DNA of 64,000 nucleotides from IDS-8 sp964424805 (GTDB taxonomy: Bacteria; Pseudomonadota; Gammaproteobacteria; Steroidobacterales; Woeseiaceae), in contig CAYRKH010000007.1 in NCBI GenBank assembly GCA_964424805.1, forward strand, positions 1-64,000. The letters are read 5' to 3'. This document shows, in pieces, positions 51,425 through 60,353 of this stretch. Positions within the stretch are counted from its first letter, which is position 1. The number at the start of each line of letters is the position of its first letter. The notes beneath the pieces were generated by a model. That model ran no database searches and was not told the origin of the DNA. It saw only the letters and a list, made by a program, of their open reading frames with translations. A program made the translations under genes and the position numbers.

Positions 51425-52257
51425 TACTGGCGCCAGAGTCGCAGGTTTTGGGCGCGCGGCTCGAAATTCGAGCGGAACGGGTTGATGTCCAGCCCGCCGC
51501 GCCGGGTGTAACGCGCATACACGGTCAGCTGCTCAGGCGCGCAGCGCGCCCTGATATCGACGAAGATGCGCTCGACGCAGGTCTCGTGAAAGGCATTGTG
51601 CTGCCGGTAGGACACCAGGTAGCGCAGCAGCCCCGCCCGATCGATGGCCGGGCCGCGATAGCGCACCAGCACGCTGCCGGTATCGGGCTGGTGGGTCACG
51701 GGGCAGTTGCTGCGCAGCAGGTGCGAATGCAGCGCCTCGCTCACGGTGCCGTCGCCGGCGACGGTGAGCAGCGACGGATCGACGTCGGCGGCGGTGCATT
51801 CCGCGTCGATTCCGTCGATGCAGTGTCCCGGCAGCTCGGCGATCGTCCCGCCCGGACCCCCGACGCCGGCGTTTACCTGCACGGCCACGGGGCTGCCCGT
51901 CTTCCGGGACAGGTCGCCCGCGATAACAGCGCCGACTTCGTCGCCCGAGCCGAAGCGGGTCATCGACAGCGAGTTGAGGTAGAGCTTGAGCGACTTCGAT
52001 TCGACCAGGTTCGGGGAATCCGCGGGCACGCGCAGCACCGCCGTCGCCGTCACCGGTTTGCCGCGGCGATCGAGCCAGGCCAGCTCCCACGCGTTCCAGA
52101 CGTCCTCACCGTGGAAGGGCAGCGGCTCGCCGATGCCGAGCGGTTTTCGGCTGTCACGCCGCGGCAGCGCGCACAATACCTCCGGCGCATAGCGTTCCGG
52201 CCAGGCGACAGCCTTGCCGAGCAGTGTTTCGGTAGTCATGGCATGAGCGTGCGGCAT
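51424..52257 (-). CDS. queF: NADPH-dependent preQ0 reductase QueF (long type)
   Basis: 277 residues, type II QueF as in E. coli. 'ESKSLKLYLNSLSMTRF' is the QueF motif; the catalytic Cys is in 'HSHLLRSNCPVTHQPDTG'; 'HNAFHETCVERIFVDI' and 'RRGGLDINPFRS' complete the fold. Reduces preQ0 to preQ1 for queuosine in tRNA. ATG at 52257 lies two bases after the ligase stop; ATG at 52239 (MTTETLLGK) is equally possible. Confidence 0.92.
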   Translation of the reverse strand: MPHAHAMTTETLLGKAVAWPERYAPEVLCALPRRDSRKPLGIGEPLPFHGEDVWNAWELAWLDRRGKPVTATAVLRVPADSPNLVESKSLKLYLNSLSMTRFGSGDEVGAVIAGDLSRKTGSPVAVQVNAGVGGPGGTIAELPGHCIDGIDAECTAADVDPSLLTVAGDGTVSEALHSHLLRSNCPVTHQPDTGSVLVRYRGPAIDRAGLLRYLVSYRQHNAFHETCVERIFVDIRARCAPEQLTVYARYTRRGGLDINPFRSNFEPRAQNLRLWRQ

Positions 52258-52259
52258 CG

Positions 52260-53735
52260 CTACGGTTCCCGCAAGCGCCGCCGCAATACCTTGCCTGCCG
52301 CGGACCGGGGAATCCGGTCGGTCCAGAAGAATTTGCGGGGAGTCTTGTAAGGTTCCAGTTTCCTCCGGACGAGCGTCGCGAGCTCGGAAAACGCCGGGCG
52401 GTCCGGGCCTTCCCTGGCGGGCACCAGCCACACGGCGATCATCTCGCCGGACAGGCCCTGCGGGTCGGGCAGGCCGGCGCAGGCGCATTCGGCGATGGCG
52501 GGATGCTCGCCGAGGATCTCCTCGATTTCGTGCGGCAGCACCTTGCGCCCGCCCACGTTGATGACGTCATCGGCGCGCGCTTCCAGGTAATAGTACCCGT
52601 CGGTGCCGGCGCGCCCGAGATCGCCCGTCCGCAACCAGCCGTTGCGCAGGGTGCGCGCGGAGAGCTCCGGAGCGCCCCAGTAGCCGGCCATCAGGTGCTC
52701 GCCGCGTACCTCGAGCTGCCCCGTCGCGCCGGGAGCCGCCGTTGCTCCCGCGTCGTCGACCACGCGCAGCTCGACGCCGGGGCTCGGCCGGCCGATGGAA
52801 TCCAGGTGATCGCGATCGGAGTGGAACTCGAGGAATGCCGAGCGGCTCGCCTCGGTCAGGCCGTAATGCATGCAAAGACGCGTACTCGGCAGGAGCTCCA
52901 TCAGGCGGCGTTTGTGCTCCAGCGGCATCGGCGAGCTGCCGATCTCCATGTAGTCGAGCTGCTGCGCAAATCGCCCGAGCAGGTCCCCTTCGCCCAGCAG
53001 GATCGCGATTCCCGTGGGGACGGAAGCGAAGCCCGTGGCGCGGTGATCGGCCAGCGCCCGGGCCACGCGCGCGGTGTTGACGAAGCCCGGCACCAGCACC
53101 AGCGTAGCGCCTTGCGACAGCACGCAGCGCATGCGCCCGAGCCCGAACGAGTGGCCCAGCGAGAGCGGCAGCACTTCGACCGCCTCGGCGCCGGTGCCGA
53201 CGAACCGGTTGATGTGTTCGCAGGCCGCTGCCAGCGCACCGTGACCCAGGACGACGCCCTTGGATTCGGAGGTCGTCCCGGTCGTGAACAGGATGTCGGC
53301 GTGCTGCTCCGGCCGGACCTCGACAGCGGGTTTTGGAGCGGCGGCTCCCTCCGCCAGCTCGTCGAAACGGACCTGCATCGGCAGGGCGTCATCGAGCGGC
53401 GCCGCGGACACCACCACGCGCGGCTCCAGCCGCTGCACGAGACGGGCAAGCCGCGCCGGAGGAACGTGCGGGTCCAGCGGTACGCACACGGCGCCGAGGC
53501 TGTGAACCGCGAGGTAGGTGGCCACGAACCCGTCGCTCGATTCCGCCAGCAGCACTGCGCGCTCGCCGGCCGCGACGCCGCACTCGGCCGCGAGGAATGC
53601 CGCGCGACGGCTCACGCCCTGCTCCAGCGCGGCGTAGGACAGCGTCCGTTCGCCGCATACCAGCGCCGTCCTGGCCGCCGTCTCCGGCGCGCCGGCGTGG
53701 GCAAGCACCTGGCGGAATACGGGCGGGGCGGTCAT
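52260..53735 (-). CDS. AMP-dependent acyl/aryl ligase
   Basis: 491-residue adenylate-forming enzyme. P-loop 'ILFTTGTTSESKGVV', 'HYGLTEASR', 'LRTGDLGRAGTDGYYYLEARADDVINVGGRKVLP' and the catalytic Lys in 'IPRSAAGKVLRR'. Activates a carboxylic acid as adenylate and loads it on CoA or a carrier protein. ATGA overlap with the acyltransferase-ACP fusion suggests that it charges that carrier domain. Substrate unknown. Confidence 0.9.
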   Translation of the reverse strand: MTAPPVFRQVLAHAGAPETAARTALVCGERTLSYAALEQGVSRRAAFLAAECGVAAGERAVLLAESSDGFVATYLAVHSLGAVCVPLDPHVPPARLARLVQRLEPRVVVSAAPLDDALPMQVRFDELAEGAAAPKPAVEVRPEQHADILFTTGTTSESKGVVLGHGALAAACEHINRFVGTGAEAVEVLPLSLGHSFGLGRMRCVLSQGATLVLVPGFVNTARVARALADHRATGFASVPTGIAILLGEGDLLGRFAQQLDYMEIGSSPMPLEHKRRLMELLPSTRLCMHYGLTEASRSAFLEFHSDRDHLDSIGRPSPGVELRVVDDAGATAAPGATGQLEVRGEHLMAGYWGAPELSARTLRNGWLRTGDLGRAGTDGYYYLEARADDVINVGGRKVLPHEIEEILGEHPAIAECACAGLPDPQGLSGEMIAVWLVPAREGPDRPAFSELATLVRRKLEPYKTPRKFFWTDRIPRSAAGKVLRRRLREP

Positions 53736-54826
53736 CGTCCGGTGTTCTGGTCGATGTAGGCGGCGATGCTGTCGACCGATTCGAGGGCGGACGGGTCCAG
53801 GCCGGCCAGGTCCACGTCGATGCCGAACTGCTGCTCTATCCAGAGCGACAGGCGCACCAGCGCGAGGGAATCGAGGATGCCGGCGGCGATGAGGGAATCG
53901 GCGGTGCCGTAGCCGTCCGGGCCGAATTCGATAAACAGGTCCTCCTGCAGGTAATCGCAGACCTGCCGCCGAAGGCGCGCGGCTTCAGTACGACCGTCGG
54001 GCGTCGAAGCTTCCTCTTTTACCGGTTGCGGCGATCCCGCATCCTCGGTGCCCGGGCGGCTGCGCACCGGTCGTGCGGGATTGCCCCACACGACCGTGCC
54101 GGCCGCGACGCTTTCGAACACCACCGATCCGGGTGCGACGATCGCGTCTTCCCCGACGTGCACGCCGTCCTGGACGATCGCGCCCATGCCGACCCGGACG
54201 TTGCGCCCCAGTCGGATCGATCCGCTCGTGAAGCGTTCCCGCGCCTTGTCCTCTATCTCCACGACGTAGCGGCCGCCGGCGATCATGGCATTTCCGGCGA
54301 TGGAAACATCGTCTTCGATGATGATGGGCCCCTGCGCCACGATGGCGACGTGCGAACCGATGTTGCAGTTCGAACCGATCTCGATGTGGCCGATCTTCGC
54401 CTGGATTGCGGCCCCGTGGCTCATGATCACGCGGTCGCCGAGGACAATACCGGCATCACCCGCGCCGCGGGCATCCAGCAGGCAGTCCCGGTCGAGCACA
54501 ACGCCGTCGCCCAGCGTGATCCGGTCGGCGTGCCGCAGGGTCAGGTTCGGACCGAAAATGCAGTTCCTGCCCGCCGCCCGGAACAGGGTGGGGTACAGCC
54601 ATTTGCGCAATACCAGGCCAAGCGCCCCCGGCAGCGGCCCGATAAAGAAGGAAAGCAGCTCGTAACGGATCAGCTTCGGCCAGCTGAACGAATGGAAGGC
54701 GAGATCGGCATAACGCTCGAAAGACGAGCGGTCGTCGCCGAACAGGCGCCCGCGAATGAAGCCGGATTCGTCCAGGCGCGAACGCTGCCGTTTCATGGTG
54801 CGGTGAGCTTTGCTTACGGGTTTCAT
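53732..54826 (-). CDS. Hexapeptide-repeat acyltransferase fused to an acyl carrier domain
   Basis: 364 residues from ATG 54826. A left-handed beta-helix transferase (about 75-265; repeats such as 'ITLGDGVVLDRDCLLD', 'IEIGSNCNIGSHVAIV', 'IIIEDDVSIAGNAMIAGG', 'VRVGMGAIVQDGVHVGEDA') is joined by a P/E-rich linker to a C-terminal carrier domain with the phosphopantetheine Ser in 'GILDSLALV' (about 320). Starts at GTG 54859 or ATG 54796 are alternatives. Co-translated with the ligase, so the pair could load an acid on the ACP and transfer it to a sugar or amine. Confidence 0.85.
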   Translation of the reverse strand: MKPVSKAHRTMKRQRSRLDESGFIRGRLFGDDRSSFERYADLAFHSFSWPKLIRYELLSFFIGPLPGALGLVLRKWLYPTLFRAAGRNCIFGPNLTLRHADRITLGDGVVLDRDCLLDARGAGDAGIVLGDRVIMSHGAAIQAKIGHIEIGSNCNIGSHVAIVAQGPIIIEDDVSIAGNAMIAGGRYVVEIEDKARERFTSGSIRLGRNVRVGMGAIVQDGVHVGEDAIVAPGSVVFESVAAGTVVWGNPARPVRSRPGTEDAGSPQPVKEEASTPDGRTEAARLRRQVCDYLQEDLFIEFGPDGYGTADSLIAAGILDSLALVRLSLWIEQQFGIDVDLAGLDPSALESVDSIAAYIDQNTGR

Positions 54827-54918
54827 ACCCTGTCGAATCGGTCGATACGCCAGGGACACACGACACGCGCTTCGAGGCCGGCAGGTGACGACCGCCCCTG
54901 GTCATTTTTCCTCGTAGC

Positions 54919-54950
54919 TCCGCCGGAGGCGCACCGGGACCTCCGGCGGA
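54919..54950. other. Perfect 11-bp hairpin between acyltransferase and FG-GAP genes
   Basis: TCCGCCGGAGG (54919-54929), loop of ten, and CCTCCGGCGGA (54940-54950). It follows the FG-GAP gene stop by 28 bases on that strand. No T-run follows on either strand, so it is at best an untypical terminator or an mRNA-end stabiliser. Confidence 0.45.
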
Positions 54951-54977
54951 AGTCCCGATGCACCGCCGACCAGGCCA

Positions 54978-57062
54978 TCAGCCGGTTCGCCGCCGGCTCC
55001 TCATCACCGCGCCGAGACCGGCGAGGACGAGCGTGAACAAGGCGCCGAACGATCCGCCGCCGCCGCCGCCGCCGCTGTCGTCTCCGTCGTCATCGTCGCC
55101 GGGAGGCGGCGGCGAGCTGGCGGCCCCTTCGACGGTGATGGTGAAGTCCTGCACCGCGGTGTCGGTGCCATCGGAGACCTCGAGGGAGACGTCGTGATCG
55201 CCCACCTGGCCGGCGCCCGGCGTCCCGGACAGCGTTGCCGTGCCGTCGCCGTTGTCGGTGAGCGTCAGCCAGCCGGGCAGCGCCGTGGCCGAGATCGCCA
55301 GCGCGTCCCCGTCGTCGTCGCTCGCCTCGATGTCGTAGGTGTACGTTTCACCCTCCGTCGCCGACGTACCGGCCTTGCTGGTAAACGTCGGTGCGGCGTT
55401 GCCGCCGGCCGGCGGGCTCTCGGCGACGGTGACGGTGAAGTCCTGCAGCGCGGAATTGCTGCCGTCGGATGCTTCCAGCGAAACAGCATGATCGCCCGCG
55501 TCACCGGCGGCCGGTGTCCCGGTCAGGGTCGCGGTGCCGTCGCCGTTGTCCTTCAGCGTCAGCCACTCGGGCAGCACGGGCGCCGTGATGGTCACCGCGT
55601 CGCCTTCCGGATCGGTAACCGCGACGTCGTACGTGTAGGCGACGTCCACCGTTGCCTGGGTGACCGGCGTGCTGGTGAAGGACGGGACCTCGGTATCGGT
55701 GAACGGCGCGTCGGTACCGTTGTTGAGGTACACGCGGTCGCGTCCCGGGATGACCGTTCCATCGGTCGCGGTGAACGGCTGGTTGGCGACGACGATGTCG
55801 ATGTGCCCGTCGTCGTTGATATCACCCGCCGCGAGCTCGCGCGTCTGGTGCTCGTCCACGGATATGTCGGTGCCCGCGGCGAAGGTCACGGTGCCCGTTT
55901 CGACGAACTGGTTCAGGTACAGGCGATTGCGCGCGGTCTCACCGCCGCCGGCGACCAGGTTGGCAACCGCCAGGTCCAGGTCGCCGTCGCCGTCGAAATC
56001 GGCTAACGCGCCGCCGCTCGACATGTTCGCATCCGCACTGACGTCGATCGGGTCGCCCATGTCGATGACGCCCGGTTCGGACGCGTTCAGGAAGAAACGA
56101 TTGATTCCCGGGCTGACCGCGGTTCCCGCCTCCCTGGCGATGAAGTTCAGGACGACGATGTCGAGCTTGCCGTCGTCATTAAGGTCGCCTACCAGGATCT
56201 TCGAGGTCTGGTCGTCCGGCAGGCCGAACCCGACGCCTGGCCCGAAGCTGACCGCATCGGGTCCGGTGGAGGTATTGGGATAGATCAGGTTGGCGGGTTC
56301 AGTCGTCTCGTCGTTGCCGACTATGACGTCCAGCTTGCCGTCGCCGTCGATGTCGGCCAGCGCGATCGAGCGGGTATCGTCCCGGTCGTCGGCGGAAATG
56401 TCGCCGCCCGTGAAAACGGGGGCGCCACCAGCCGCCGGGACGCCGGTGTTCACGTAAAAGCGATTGAGCTGGAGCTCGCCCGTCCCGGCGCCGGCCTCGC
56501 CGCCCTGGTGACCGGTGCCGGTCACGAGGTCGAGGTCGCCGTCGCCGTCCAGGTCTCCCGCGGCGACGGCGAGGACGCGGTTTTCGTCCGCCGTGATGGG
56601 CAGGTCGCCGGACCTGTCGACGCCCAAGCCTGTCGTGTTGAGATAGAAAAGACTGGTCTTGTCGCGCCGCCCCTGTACGAGGTCGATGAACGTGTCGCCG
56701 TCCAGGTCGACGCCGAGAATCTCCGACGATAGCCCGATGTTCAGGAGCACCGGTGCCCCGAAGGTCCCGTCGTTGTTGCCGGGATACCAGCGGCTTTCGA
56801 TGGTGGAGGTGTTCGAGGCGGCCACGAGATCGACGAAGCCGTCGCCGTTGATGTCGAGCGGCTCACCGTCGAAGGTGGTGAGGGTCACGTCGTCGGTGTA
56901 GAACTCGTCGGCCGATACGTCGGTGCCTTCGGCTGAGAAGGCCGGCACGGCGATAAAGAGCCCGAGTGTAAAGCAGGCAACCCTGCGCGAAAGCGTCGTC
57001 GGCAGGCGGTGGATCGGTATGCGACAGGCGCACGTATAGAGCGAAGCAATACTAGGGGTCAT
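54978..57062 (-). CDS. Secreted FG-GAP/He_PIG protein with GlyGly-CTERM sorting signal
   Basis: 694 residues. Signal peptide (about 25-45), then about seven FG-GAP/VCBS repeats with calcium-binding 'DxDGDGxxD' loops (for example 'DINGDGFVDLV', 'DLDGDGDLDLV', 'DIDGDGKLDVI'), two He_PIG-type Ig-like domains (each with 'PxWLTLxDNGDGTATLxGTP'), an acidic linker and a C-terminal end of poly-Gly, hydrophobic helix 'ALFTLVLAGLGAV' and 'RSRRR'. That end is the GlyGly-CTERM signal cut by rhombosortase. Probably surface-displayed or released; ligand unknown. AAAGGAAA precedes ATG. Confidence 0.9.
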   Translation of the reverse strand: MTPSIASLYTCACRIPIHRLPTTLSRRVACFTLGLFIAVPAFSAEGTDVSADEFYTDDVTLTTFDGEPLDINGDGFVDLVAASNTSTIESRWYPGNNDGTFGAPVLLNIGLSSEILGVDLDGDTFIDLVQGRRDKTSLFYLNTTGLGVDRSGDLPITADENRVLAVAAGDLDGDGDLDLVTGTGHQGGEAGAGTGELQLNRFYVNTGVPAAGGAPVFTGGDISADDRDDTRSIALADIDGDGKLDVIVGNDETTEPANLIYPNTSTGPDAVSFGPGVGFGLPDDQTSKILVGDLNDDGKLDIVVLNFIAREAGTAVSPGINRFFLNASEPGVIDMGDPIDVSADANMSSGGALADFDGDGDLDLAVANLVAGGGETARNRLYLNQFVETGTVTFAAGTDISVDEHQTRELAAGDINDDGHIDIVVANQPFTATDGTVIPGRDRVYLNNGTDAPFTDTEVPSFTSTPVTQATVDVAYTYDVAVTDPEGDAVTITAPVLPEWLTLKDNGDGTATLTGTPAAGDAGDHAVSLEASDGSNSALQDFTVTVAESPPAGGNAAPTFTSKAGTSATEGETYTYDIEASDDDGDALAISATALPGWLTLTDNGDGTATLSGTPGAGQVGDHDVSLEVSDGTDTAVQDFTITVEGAASSPPPPGDDDDGDDSGGGGGGGSFGALFTLVLAGLGAVMRSRRRTG

Positions 57063-57260
57063 GAGCTTTCCTTTAGTTGGCGGTCTTTTTAAGCCCAGCC
57101 CCCGCGGATCATTGTACAGGCTCGCAGTCGGCTCGCAAGTGGGGGAGGCGTCGCTCCGGAGCGACCCGTACTTGACATAAGTTGATGCGCGCCGCCGGGA
57201 AAGGTGGCGAGGGATGCGCCCCTTCGCCGCGCGGACGGCTACCGCGCAGCGCGGAAAAGA

Positions 57261-58961
57261 TCAGAACGTCGAGGCGGTGAGTGTCACATCGGCCTGCGAC
57301 CAGGCATGCTCGAACATCTGCCGGGCCCGGGAAGCGTCTTTGCCCTGCGCTTCGAGGCTCTTGGCCAAACCGAACATCGCCCAGCCGTTGTGGGGATAAT
57401 CCTCGAGGTCCTTTCGGTAAACCGCTTCAGCGCGGGCGGCGTCGCCGGCGGCGAGCAGCGCCCTGCCCAGGGAATGCCGCGTCGGGTAATACCAGAAGGG
57501 CGGTTCGGTGTAGGGGAGCTCGTCCTGGAGGGCGACCGCGGTCCCGAAGCTTTCGATGGCCCCGTCGGTGTTGCCTTTGGCCATGGCGATCTCGCCCTGC
57601 GCCAAGGCATCGGCGATCCTGAGCAGCGAGCTCGCCGGGTAATAAAGCGTATCGAGAAAGAAAACGTCTTCCGCCTCCAGCAGGGGCGATAGTTTTTCCC
57701 GTTCGGCTTGCGCGGCGGCAATGTCCTTCTGCCGCGCGTACGCGATCGCACGTGCGTAGTGCCAGATGCCGTTGGAGAACTCGAGATCGGCCGGCGGCTG
57801 CGGTTCGGCCAGCACGTCGTCCCAGCGGCCGAACTGCACCAGGGCGAGCAGCGGAATCGTGTGGAAGAACTCGACGGCCGGAAACTCCTCGATCATTTCC
57901 AGCCTGACGTTCGCGGCGACCTTGCGAGCCGACTCGATCGCGAGCTTGCTCCGGCCTTCCATGCTCGAAGCGGCCCACAGGAAATGAATGTTGTGGGGGT
58001 AGTACATCGCGGGATAGAAACCCTGTGCGTTGCACTGCTCGATATAGTATTCGTCGACCGCCGCTGCGCGAACGTTCGCCTCCGAGGCGTCGTGGTAGCG
58101 CCCGATCCGCCAGTAGATGTGAGCCGGCATGTGCACGAGGTGACCGGCGCCCGGCACGAGCTCGCCCAGGCGGTCGGCCGCCGCCTCCGCCCGCCCCGGC
58201 TTCGACGATGCCTCGACGGCGTGGATGTAGAGGTGGATCGCCATCGGGTGGTCCGGCGATCGCGCCAAAACGGTCTCGAGTGCATCCAGCACTTCCACCG
58301 TCGACGGTCTGGGATGCTCCGGGTCCAGCCAGTAGTCCCACGGCATCATGTTCATCCGGGCTTCCGCGAACAGCACCGCGGCATCATCGTCATCCGGGTA
58401 TTTCCGGTGCAGGGCCTGCATGGCATCGGCATAAGCCGCGTCCAGCGGCTCGCGCGGTGTCGAAGGATCGCCGTTGTACCGCCTGGCGAGCGCGTCGATG
58501 TAGTCCCGCTCGCGTTCCGTGGCGTTGCCCTTCAGCGCCACTGCCTTGCGGATAGCGGCGAAAGCGGCGATGCGGTCCTCGTCCGGCATGACCACCTTGC
58601 CGTTGCTGGTGACGTTGATGTTCGGTCCCAGCGCCAGCGCTTCGCCCCAGTAGCACATGGCGCACTCCGGGTCGAGGCGCTGCGCGGCGCGGAACGATCG
58701 CACGGACTCGGCGTGGTTGAACGCAAAATCGATGACGAGACCCTGGTCGAAGTAGCGCTGTGCCCCGGGGTCGCTGGTCGTAACGGGATGATGGTGATTG
58801 CCCATGCCCTCGAACAGCGGCGCCCCCGCGCGGGCGACGAGATCGTCCGGGTTTGCCGCGGCGGTGGGTTCGGGCTGGTCCGGAGTACCGGGCGGCGTGC
58901 AGCCCGCCATGGCGAGTGCCGTGAGGACGGCAGCGGGGAAACGGTAAGGACGGCGTCGCAT
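57261..58961 (-). CDS. TPR-repeat lipoprotein
   Basis: 566 residues. Lipoprotein signal with 'LAMAGC' (Cys about 21), then a helical repeat protein with TPR-like motifs at both ends ('AQRYFDQGLVIDFAFNHAESVRSFRAAQRLDPECAMCYWGEAL' and 'ARAEAVYRKDLEDYPHNGWAMFGLAKSLEAQGK' regions). ATG 58961 follows GAAGGA; a TTG five codons upstream is less likely. Probably faces the periplasm. Function unknown; similar proteins are annotated only as tetratricopeptide-repeat proteins. Confidence 0.85.
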   Translation of the reverse strand: MRRRPYRFPAAVLTALAMAGCTPPGTPDQPEPTAAANPDDLVARAGAPLFEGMGNHHHPVTTSDPGAQRYFDQGLVIDFAFNHAESVRSFRAAQRLDPECAMCYWGEALALGPNINVTSNGKVVMPDEDRIAAFAAIRKAVALKGNATERERDYIDALARRYNGDPSTPREPLDAAYADAMQALHRKYPDDDDAAVLFAEARMNMMPWDYWLDPEHPRPSTVEVLDALETVLARSPDHPMAIHLYIHAVEASSKPGRAEAAADRLGELVPGAGHLVHMPAHIYWRIGRYHDASEANVRAAAVDEYYIEQCNAQGFYPAMYYPHNIHFLWAASSMEGRSKLAIESARKVAANVRLEMIEEFPAVEFFHTIPLLALVQFGRWDDVLAEPQPPADLEFSNGIWHYARAIAYARQKDIAAAQAEREKLSPLLEAEDVFFLDTLYYPASSLLRIADALAQGEIAMAKGNTDGAIESFGTAVALQDELPYTEPPFWYYPTRHSLGRALLAAGDAARAEAVYRKDLEDYPHNGWAMFGLAKSLEAQGKDASRARQMFEHAWSQADVTLTASTF

Positions 58962-59013
58962 GACTGGATCCTTCAAAGACCCGCGATCCCCGGATTATAG
59001 TCGCCCGCTCAGC

Positions 59014-59466
59014 TCATTCCAGTGCCAGGACGCCGCGCCAGTGCGCTTCGCTGACCGGGAACACCGACAGGCGATTGCCGCGGCGGGTCAGCGTGAAGCC
59101 CTCGAGGGATGGCTCTTCCTTGATCTCTTTCAGGGTGATGGGGCGCGCCAGCTTGCGCTCGAAAGCGACGTCGACCAGGAACCAGCGCGGGTTTTCCTCA
59201 GTGCTCTTCGGATCGAAATATTTGGAGTGCGGATCAAACTGCGTCGGGTCCGGATAGGCCTGGCTCGCGATCCTCATGATCCCGACCACCGCCGGCGTTG
59301 CGCAGCTCGAATGATAGAAAAACGCCCGGTCGCCCGGCTGCATGTCATCGCGCATCATGTTGCGCGCCTGGTAGTTGCGGACGCCGTCCCAGGGCTCCAT
59401 CCGGTCCCGCTCCAGGTCATCGATACTGTAGGCATCGGGTTCGGATTTCATCAACCAGTACGCCAT
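59014..59466 (-). CDS. EVE-domain protein
   Basis: 150 residues, a single EVE domain (PUA-like): 'AYWLMKSEPDAYSIDDL', 'WDGVRNYQARNMMRDDMQPGDRAFFYHS', 'GIMRIASQAYPDPTQFD' and 'RWFLVDVAFERKL'. EVE domains bind modified bases in DNA or RNA. ATG 59466 with GAGGAA seven bases upstream. Divergent from the phosphate-transport pair; ordinary housekeeping context. Confidence 0.92.
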   Translation of the reverse strand: MAYWLMKSEPDAYSIDDLERDRMEPWDGVRNYQARNMMRDDMQPGDRAFFYHSSCATPAVVGIMRIASQAYPDPTQFDPHSKYFDPKSTEENPRWFLVDVAFERKLARPITLKEIKEEPSLEGFTLTRRGNRLSVFPVSEAHWRGVLALE

Positions 59467-59628
59467 CTGCGCGTTCCTCGGGTGTGGGTTGTATTTGCCG
59501 TTTGCAAGCCGCGAAAATAGCAAGCCCGGCATCCCGCGGCAATCCGGCGGGACCGGCCTGTGGTAATATGCGCCGGTTTTCACAGGCGCCATCCACTCAC
59601 CTTTTGCCCGCGAGGGAGGGGTTTCGAA

Positions 59629-60303
59629 TTGGCAAATCTACTCGCCAACATATTCGGCTCGTCACCGGTGGTGCCGCTCGAAAAGCACGTGGATATCGCC
59701 TACCGGTGCACGCGGGAGCTCGTCGGCTTTTTCGAAGCCGTCGTCGCCGGGGACTGGGACCAGGCTCACGCGATCCGGGAGACGATCGAGGACCTCGAAA
59801 ACGAAGCGGACGACGTAAAAAAGCAAATTCGCATCCACCTGCCGAAAAGCCTGTTCATGCCGGTGCCGCGGGAGGACCTGCTGGAGCTGCTGCTGGTCCA
59901 GGACAAGATGGCCAACCGGGCCAAGGACGTGTCCGGCCTGATTCTCGGCCGCAAGATGGAAATCCCGGCGCCGATCGCCGGGCGCTTCGTCGAGTTCGTG
60001 CAGCGCTGCGTGGACGCGGCAAAGCAGGCGCGTAAAAGCGTCCGCGAGCTGGATGAGCTGTTCACGACCGGTTTTCGGGGCGCGGAGGTTACCCTCGTGC
60101 TGTCCCTGATCGAGGAACTCGACCGCATTGAAACCGAGACCGACGACCTGCAGGCGCGGCTGCGCGCCGAGCTGTTCGCGGTCGAGCACGAGCTGGACCC
60201 GGTGCACGTGATCTTCCTTTACCGCGTCATCGAGTTGACCGGCGAAATAGCCGACATGGCGGAGCGCGTCGGGCGCCGCCTCGAGCTGTTACTTTCCCAC
60301 TAG
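59629..60303 (+). CDS. DUF47 / TIGR00153 PhoU-like phosphate-transport regulator
   Basis: 224 residues, all-helical. 'ANIFGSSPVVPLEKHVD', 'LENEADDVKKQIRIHLPKSLFMPVPREDLLELLLVQDKMANRAKDV' region and 'VFLYRVIELTGEIADMAERVGRRL'-like ending. Such proteins bind metals and pair with PiT transporters. TTG start at 59629 is decided by GAGGGAGGGG (59612-59621). The transporter gene follows 50 bases later. Confidence 0.9.
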   Translation: MANLLANIFGSSPVVPLEKHVDIAYRCTRELVGFFEAVVAGDWDQAHAIRETIEDLENEADDVKKQIRIHLPKSLFMPVPREDLLELLLVQDKMANRAKDVSGLILGRKMEIPAPIAGRFVEFVQRCVDAAKQARKSVRELDELFTTGFRGAEVTLVLSLIEELDRIETETDDLQARLRAELFAVEHELDPVHVIFLYRVIELTGEIADMAERVGRRLELLLSH

Positions 60304-60353
60304 CAACCCTGCCGCTACCGACAACAAGACCAAGAAAGCTCGCGAGGAGTTGA

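Noticed and set aside
54919..54950. Classical Rho-independent terminator
   Set aside because: The stem is perfect but there is no T-run on either strand, so it is listed only as a hairpin.
57172..57177. TTGACA as a plus-strand promoter
   Set aside because: No plus-strand gene follows; the region leads into the antisense of the TPR lipoprotein gene and no -10 box is seen.
59014..59466. EVE protein as part of a defence island
   Set aside because: The neighbours are a TPR lipoprotein and phosphate transport genes; no restriction or other defence gene is nearby.
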